10,271 bases of DNA from Acidaminococcaceae bacterium (lineage in GTDB: Bacteria; Bacillota; Negativicutes; Acidaminococcales; Acidaminococcaceae), in contig JALCSJ010000070.1 of assembly GCA_022653215.1 (NCBI GenBank), positions 1 to 10,271 of the forward strand. Reading direction: 5' to 3'. The position numbers and the translations under genes were made by a program. The notes under the pieces are model-generated. The model ran no database searches and was not told the origin of the DNA. It worked only from the letters and a program-made list of their open reading frames with translations. Shown piece by piece: positions 6,378-10,271 of the stretch (position 1 is the stretch's first letter; each line of letters opens with the position of its first letter).

Positions 6378-7547
6378 TTATACTGCTTTGGCTAATCTAA
6401 GCTTTAATTGCTCTCTAACTTCCTCCCACACCACAATCTGGGCTTTATGGAAGCCGTTAAAGGTGGTAGCAGAAGCTGAAGTATAGGCGCCGCACAAAGG
6501 CACCAGCAGCAAATCCCCGATTTCCAGTTCTTCGGTCATTTTGCCTCTGAACATAATATCTAAAGAATCACAGCTGGGACCGGCAAAAGTAGCCTGATGC
6601 TTTTTCCCGCTGTTCTTAAAACTAATTAACTTAAAATCCCATTGGTCGAAAATCACTCCGGAGAAGGACCCATAAATGCCGTCATCCAAGAAATACCAGG
6701 TCTGACCGTTTCTTTCGTTAACGCCTATAACACTGGTAATAAGATTTACAGCAGTTCCGCACATATAGCGTCCCGGTTCTGCCCAAATCTCTGTATCCGG
6801 AAAATCCTCGTCCAAACGGGCCTTAATCTGAGCCATCATCTCTGCCAGATTAAAACGCACTCTCGGTTCGGGAATAGGCCAGCCGCCGCCAATATCCAGC
6901 ACTCTGAACTTCATGCCTTCTTTGGCGCCCTGTTCATAAATACTGCGAACCAAATCCAATGCTTCCAGATAGGGATCAGCCACCACAGTCTGGCTGCCAA
7001 CATGGAAAGCAATTCCTGCTGCATCCAATCCTGCCTCTTTAGCGGCTTTTAATAAACTTAAAGCCTTGTCAGCCGGTGCACCGAACTTTTTATTTAAATC
7101 AACATGAGCTTTGGCATTGTCAATGCGCAGACGTAACAATACTGTAGCGCCAGGGCAGGCAGCTGCAATCTTTTTGATTTCCGCTTCACTGTCGAAAGTC
7201 ATCCGATAAACACCGCTGTCGTTGCAGGCTTTGAGTCCTGAGCCTGTTTTAATAGGATTAGCATATATCAGTCTGTCTCCGCTAATTCCCAGCTCTGCCA
7301 AGGTTCTGATTTCGCCGTCGCTGGCTACGTCAAAACAAGAGCCCATTTCTGCCAAGGTCTCCAAAATCCTTAAATCAGGATTAGCCTTCATGGCATAATG
7401 TATTTTTACTTGAGGAAGCTGTTCCCTCATAAAATTATAATTTTTTTCAATTTGCTCTAAAGATAACACCAATAAAGGAGTTCCATAATTTTCTGCCAGC
7501 TTAGTCACTGCATCTTGAGTCAGCTGAAAATATCTTTGTTTTTTCAT
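6378..7547 (-). CDS. Fold-type III PLP-dependent lysine/ornithine decarboxylase
   Basis: Predicted to decarboxylate lysine and/or ornithine to cadaverine/putrescine. In Negativicutes such diamines are attached to peptidoglycan and hold the outer membrane. The ATG chosen gives 389 residues, close to the S. ruminantium enzyme (about 393). YAMKANPD holds the PLP lysine (K54), followed by FDVASDGE, AFHVGSQ (H182), the phosphate-binding DIGGGWP (about 218-224) and EPGRYM (257-262). GPSCDSLD carries the catalytic Cys (C326) and Asp (D327) supplied across the dimer interface. The start at 7547 is preferred because AAAGGGGG (7554-7561) lies six bases upstream; the ATGs at 7553 and 7571 touch or precede that site. 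Diaminopimelate decarboxylase (lysA) is less likely, because the GPSCDSLD and YAMKANP context matches the ODC/LDC branch. Substrate choice is uncertain. The gene has its own promoter and stands alone. Confidence 0.88.
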   Translation of the reverse strand: MKKQRYFQLTQDAVTKLAENYGTPLLVLSLEQIEKNYNFMREQLPQVKIHYAMKANPDLRILETLAEMGSCFDVASDGEIRTLAELGISGDRLIYANPIKTGSGLKACNDSGVYRMTFDSEAEIKKIAAACPGATVLLRLRIDNAKAHVDLNKKFGAPADKALSLLKAAKEAGLDAAGIAFHVGSQTVVADPYLEALDLVRSIYEQGAKEGMKFRVLDIGGGWPIPEPRVRFNLAEMMAQIKARLDEDFPDTEIWAEPGRYMCGTAVNLITSVIGVNERNGQTWYFLDDGIYGSFSGVIFDQWDFKLISFKNSGKKHQATFAGPSCDSLDIMFRGKMTEELEIGDLLLVPLCGAYTSASATTFNGFHKAQIVVWEEVREQLKLRLAKAV

Positions 7548-7553
7548 ATCCAT

Positions 7554-7561
7554 CCCCCTTT
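7554..7561 (-). promoter_or_regulatory. Ribosome binding site that decides the decarboxylase start
   Basis: Minus-strand AAAGGGGG ends six bases before the ATG at 7545-7547. The upstream in-frame ATG at 7551-7553 abuts it with no spacer, and the one at 7569-7571 lies before it. The shorter protein is therefore the likely product. Confidence 0.75.
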
Positions 7562-7568
7562 GCGTGTA

Positions 7569-7583
7569 CAACTTACAAAGTTG
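7569..7583 (-). repeat. Inverted repeat in the decarboxylase leader
   Basis: The arms CAACTT and AAGTTG are separated by three bases, about 17-31 bases after the predicted transcription start. It could be a leader hairpin or an operator. An alternative pairing of CTTTG (minus strand, 7580-7576) with CAAAG (7562-7558) would include the first bases of the ribosome site and cannot form together with this hairpin. Confidence 0.35.
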
Positions 7584-7606
7584 CTCGCCATTCTTTGTCG
7601 TTTTTT

Positions 7607-7634
7607 ATTATACTACGAAGTGCAGAAAGTGCAA
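7607..7634 (-). promoter_or_regulatory. Sigma-70-type promoter of the decarboxylase gene
   Basis: On the minus strand, TTGCAC (7634-7629) and a perfect TATAAT (7612-7607) are 16 bases apart. Transcription would start near 7600, giving a leader of about 50 bases. The -35 region also contains a near direct repeat, TGCACTTTC followed by TGCACTTCG. Confidence 0.75.
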
Positions 7635-7647
7635 GAGGAAAATTGAG

Positions 7648-7684
7648 AAAAGTCGAGGACTTTTGAGGAGTTTTGAGGAGTTAA
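7648..7684. repeat. Palindrome and 10-base tandem repeat upstream of the decarboxylase promoter
   Basis: AAAAGTC and GACTTTT (7648-7664) form a perfect inverted repeat with a three-base centre. It overlaps three 10-base units, GAGGACTTTT, GAGGAGTTTT and GAGGAGTTAA (7655-7684). The block starts 14 bases upstream of the -35 box, and the 10-base period places the units on one DNA face. This is a plausible regulator site. The rest of the 275-base spacer, up to the terminator near 7780, shows no gene. Confidence 0.4.
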
Positions 7685-7770
7685 AAGGAAAAAGTGTATT
7701 TTTTCTCATTTTTGAGATAATGGACGTAATGAATAGATATTGGGCGAAAATAAGAGCTTGAGCAAGAAGT

Positions 7771-7803
7771 TAAAAAATAGCCACTACTATATATAGTAGT
7801 GGC
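7771..7803 (-). terminator. Intrinsic terminator of the symporter gene
   Basis: A perfect 24-base palindrome at 7780-7803 (arms GCCACTACTATA and TATAGTAGTGGC) is followed on the minus strand by TATTTTTT. It lies about 45 bases after the symporter stop. The plus strand also has a T-rich run after it, so it may work in both directions, though no plus-strand gene precedes it. Confidence 0.85.
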
Positions 7804-7846
7804 CCTTTGTTTTTTGAGAATATATCGATTTTTAATGATAAAATAT

Positions 7847-9367
7847 TTATTTCTTCCAGCAGTCTACATCCATACCGATAATGTCTCCGGTGAACTTCTC
7901 TCCCGGATGCTTCTTGTATTGTTCTGTGGCTTTATACACGTATTTTGCCCCGATGTATAAAATCGGTATATTACAATATACAATAACAATGTTGGCAAAA
8001 TCAGAGAAAGCCCATAAATTGCCTAAATCATAACCACCGATATTAACCAAAATACCAAAAGCAGCTACGAAAATTCCCAAGCAGCGAATCCCGTTAATAA
8101 AAGATTGGCTTCTGCTAATACGATTAGCGGCAATTTCCGAGAAGGAAATCATCCCGATTAAACAGGTATAAGCAAACAAGCAGAAACATAAGGTCAGCAA
8201 GAAAGTCACAATGGCATTAAAATCAGTACCCGGTGTCAATTCTGCAACAGACAATAAGAATTTGGGCAATTTGCCGGCTGCTTTCCACGCCTTTGGATCT
8301 ATCTGCCAATAATGTGCCATAACCACGATAAAACCTGTCATAGTACAAATAACAATGGTATCCAGCCATACACCAATGGCAGCAACCAAACCCTGGTCAC
8401 AAGGATGGTCTGCATCGGAAGATGCAGCACTCATAGTAATAGTACCTTGGCCTGCTTCGTTACTCATTAAACCACGTTTAACGCCCTGAACCAAAGCAGT
8501 ACCAAAAAGACCGCCAAATATGGCTTCCGGCTTAAACGCGCCACCAAAGACCGCACTGAAGAAATAAGGTATGCTGCCAGTATTAACAAGAATCAAAACA
8601 ATAACCGTAACCACATAAACAACTGCCATCACAGGCACCATTTTATCTGTTACTGCCGTAACTTTCTTAATGCCGCCAAAGGCAACTACTGCAGTAAAAA
8701 TCAGTACAATTGCTGCCGTAACAAAATAAAATGTTGAAATCGTTGGAATTTTGCTGCCTGTTAAGATTTCGCCCATAGCTCCTATTGAAGAAACAACATT
8801 GAAACCCTGAGCCGGCAAACAGAACATAGCATATAAAATATAAATGCAGGATAAAGCCACACCTACGGTCACGCTGTTGCCTAAAAGTCTCCTGCCGTAG
8901 AAAGGCAAACCGCCTACATATTCACTGCCCTTTTTCTCCTTAAAAATCTGAGCCAAGACGCTTTCCATGTAGGCCGTTGCCATACCAAAGAAAGCCGATA
9001 CCCACATCCAGAACAAAGCCCCCGGACCACCTACAGCAATGGCACCGGTTACACCCAAAATATTACCGGGACCTACTCGCATGGCTGTACTCAAGAAAAA
9101 GGCAGCCAAGGGTGAAATACCTGTTTCTACATGTTTACGCTGAGTTAAAATGCGCAAACCACGTCCTAAATACGTAAATTGCATAAAACCTATTTTATAG
9201 CTGAAATATAAACCTGAACCCATTAGTACCACAATAGCCAAAGAAAAATTTCCGATTACCGGAATAGCTTTATACCAGGCAAAATTAGTAGGAAAATCCC
9301 AAAAGAAATCTGATAAAGGCCCAATGAAAGCTAAAACGCTGTTTATAGCAGCAAATAATTCTTTCAT
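7847..9367 (-). CDS. Alanine/glycine:cation symporter (AGCS family)
   Basis: Inner-membrane secondary transporter predicted to take up alanine, glycine or a similar small amino acid with Na+ (or H+). The 506 residues contain about ten or more hydrophobic segments. Family signatures are clear: GNILGVTGAIAVGGPGALFW with FFGMATAYMES (about 101-136), and KRGLMSNEAGQGT (297-309) followed by DHPCDQGLVAAIGVWLDT. The usual T/VGTGN loop reads MRVGPGN (96-102), a proline where many members have threonine. The C-terminal tail is hydrophilic and cytoplasmic by expectation. The start is supported by AAGGGGAG (9376-9383) eight bases upstream. The gene is monocistronic: a serS terminator lies before it and its own terminator after it. 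I could not place a convincing promoter in the 54 bases between the serS terminator and the start. The substrate cannot be settled from sequence. Confidence 0.93.
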   Translation of the reverse strand: MKELFAAINSVLAFIGPLSDFFWDFPTNFAWYKAIPVIGNFSLAIVVLMGSGLYFSYKIGFMQFTYLGRGLRILTQRKHVETGISPLAAFFLSTAMRVGPGNILGVTGAIAVGGPGALFWMWVSAFFGMATAYMESVLAQIFKEKKGSEYVGGLPFYGRRLLGNSVTVGVALSCIYILYAMFCLPAQGFNVVSSIGAMGEILTGSKIPTISTFYFVTAAIVLIFTAVVAFGGIKKVTAVTDKMVPVMAVVYVVTVIVLILVNTGSIPYFFSAVFGGAFKPEAIFGGLFGTALVQGVKRGLMSNEAGQGTITMSAASSDADHPCDQGLVAAIGVWLDTIVICTMTGFIVVMAHYWQIDPKAWKAAGKLPKFLLSVAELTPGTDFNAIVTFLLTLCFCLFAYTCLIGMISFSEIAANRISRSQSFINGIRCLGIFVAAFGILVNIGGYDLGNLWAFSDFANIVIVYCNIPILYIGAKYVYKATEQYKKHPGEKFTGDIIGMDVDCWKK

Positions 9368-9385
9368 AAATACAACTCCCCTTGT

Positions 9386-9403
9386 GCAGCGTTATCCGCA
9401 TGC
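9386..9403 (-). other. Small leader hairpin before the symporter gene
   Basis: On the minus strand, GCA-GCG (with a bulged T) can pair with CGC-TGC around a GATAA loop, just upstream of the ribosome site. This is a six-pair stem seen by eye; it may be incidental. Confidence 0.25.
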
Positions 9404-9421
9404 TCCGTTTTTATCTATGTT

Positions 9422-9448
9422 AAAAAAGAGCGCTAAGCGCTCTTTTTT
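9422..9448 (-). terminator. Intrinsic terminator of serS
   Basis: The perfect arms AAAAAAGAGCGC (9422-9433) and GCGCTCTTTTTT (9437-9448) surround a three-base loop. Read on the minus strand, it starts a few bases after the serS stop and ends in six Ts. Its symmetry makes it potentially bidirectional. Confidence 0.92.
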
Positions 9449-9451
9449 GTT

Positions 9452-10271
9452 TTATTTCTTAATAACGTCACAACCCATGTACGGGCGCAAAACTTCCGGC
9501 ACCACTACACTGCCATCTGCTTGTTGGTAGTTTTCCAAAATAGCCGCAACAGTTCGACCCACTGCCAATCCGGAACCATTCAACGTATGAACGTATTCGG
9601 GTTTAGCTTTGGGAGAACGGCGGAACTTAATATCTGCGCGACGAGCCTGGAAATCCAGGAAGTTGGAGCAGGAAGAAATTTCTCTGTAGCAATTAGAAGC
9701 CGGCAGCCATACTTCCAAATCATAAGTAGTAGCTGAGCTAAAGCCCAAATCACCGGTACACAGATGTACTACATGATAAGGAAGCTTTAAAAGTTTCAAA
9801 ATATCTTCTGCATCATTGGTTAACTTAGCCAATTCATCCCAGGAATCCTCGGGTTTCGTGAACTTTACTAATTCAACTTTGTTGAATTGATGCTGACGAA
9901 TCAATCCTCTGGTATCACGACCGGCACTACCGGCTTCGGCTCTGAAACAAGCACTGTAAGCACAGTATTTAATGGGTAAATCATCACCATTAAGAATCTC
10001 GCCTCTGTGATAGTTAGTAACAGGTACTTCTGCAGTAGGAATCAAATACATATCTTGTTTTTCTACTTTAAACATATCTTCAGCAAACTTAGGCAATTGG
10101 CCTGTACCCACCATGCTAGCTCTATTTACAATATAAGGCGGGAATATTTCCGTGTAACCATGTTTAGCTGTGTGAGTGTCCAACATGAAATTATAGACGC
10201 TGCGCTCTAATCTGGAACCCAAACCTCTGTAGAAAGTGAAACGGGCACCGGAAACCTTGGCAGCTCTTTCA
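9452..10271 (-). CDS. serS: Seryl-tRNA synthetase, 5' part beyond the window
   Basis: Class II synthetase that charges tRNA-Ser (and tRNA-Sec where present) with serine in the cytoplasm. The window holds the C-terminal 272 residues of about 425. The frame is open to the right edge; codons before the TTG at 10222 read ERAAKVSGARFTFYRG, a typical SerRS stretch, so that TTG is not the start. Motif 1 lies in the SRLERSVYNFMLDTH to FPPYIV region. Motif 2 is CFRAEAGSAGRDTRGLIRQH leading to QFNKVEL, and motif 3 is LNGSGLAVGRTVAAILENYQ. TAEVP and EISSCSNFLDFQARR are also diagnostic. The missing part is the tRNA-binding coiled-coil arm. The gene ends TAA at 9454-9452, right at a strong terminator. It looks fully functional. 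Confidence 0.97.
   Translation of the reverse strand, partial: ERAAKVSGARFTFYRGLGSRLERSVYNFMLDTHTAKHGYTEIFPPYIVNRASMVGTGQLPKFAEDMFKVEKQDMYLIPTAEVPVTNYHRGEILNGDDLPIKYCAYSACFRAEAGSAGRDTRGLIRQHQFNKVELVKFTKPEDSWDELAKLTNDAEDILKLLKLPYHVVHLCTGDLGFSSATTYDLEVWLPASNCYREISSCSNFLDFQARRADIKFRRSPKAKPEYVHTLNGSGLAVGRTVAAILENYQQADGSVVVPEVLRPYMGCDVIKK

Noticed and set aside
6360..6380. The same hairpin as a dinB terminator on the plus strand
   Set aside because: On this strand the stem has an A-C mismatch and only a short T-run follows; it fits the minus strand better.
6642..7052. 136-codon plus-strand frame
   Set aside because: Antisense to conserved decarboxylase motifs; a shadow frame without a start signal.
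7564..7761. 65-codon plus-strand frame in the spacer upstream of the decarboxylase
   Set aside because: No ribosome site, covers the decarboxylase promoter and upstream repeats, and its composition is not protein-like.

Overview
The window looks like chromosomal DNA of an anaerobic bacterium of the Negativicutes (Firmicutes with a diderm envelope). By eye the GC content is low to moderate. Shine-Dalgarno sites are strong (AGGAGG, AAGGAGG) and intrinsic terminators are clean. The best lineage clue is a 'eukaryotic-type' lysine/ornithine decarboxylase. From memory it resembles the Selenomonas ruminantium enzyme, which makes the cadaverine that is attached to peptidoglycan in this group. The class assignment is an inference; I cannot name a genus.

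Layout. At 1-4807 lies a polyphosphate locus. On the minus strand a Ppx/GppA-like protein with damaged phosphate-binding motifs (1545-3092) is followed 10 bases later by polyphosphate kinase ppk1, which runs off the left edge. Divergent from these, an intact exopolyphosphatase ppx (3284-4807, plus) starts behind a near-consensus promoter. The 191-base divergent spacer also carries a long inverted repeat and Pho-box-like direct repeats. At 4857-6355 the ppx strand continues with an unrecognised 113-residue protein and dinB (DNA polymerase IV). No convincing terminator separates the three genes, so they may form one operon.

The second half is all on the minus strand and holds three separate units. 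The lysine/ornithine decarboxylase (6378-7547) converges on dinB; its two candidate terminators lie between the genes and inside the dinB coding sequence. An alanine/glycine:cation symporter (7847-9367) has its own terminator. The C-terminal two thirds of serS (9452 to the right edge) end in a textbook terminator.

How the genes may work together. PPK1 makes polyphosphate and Ppx hydrolyses it. The degenerate Ppx-like protein, apparently translationally coupled to PPK1, could be a sensor or regulator rather than an enzyme. The link between ppx and dinB is notable because work in E. coli reported that polyphosphate kinase affects Pol IV-dependent mutagenesis. The window has no mobile element, CRISPR array, rRNA or tRNA that I can see. 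The most promising candidates for something undescribed are the Ppx-like pseudoenzyme paired with PPK1, and the ppx-orf113-dinB arrangement.
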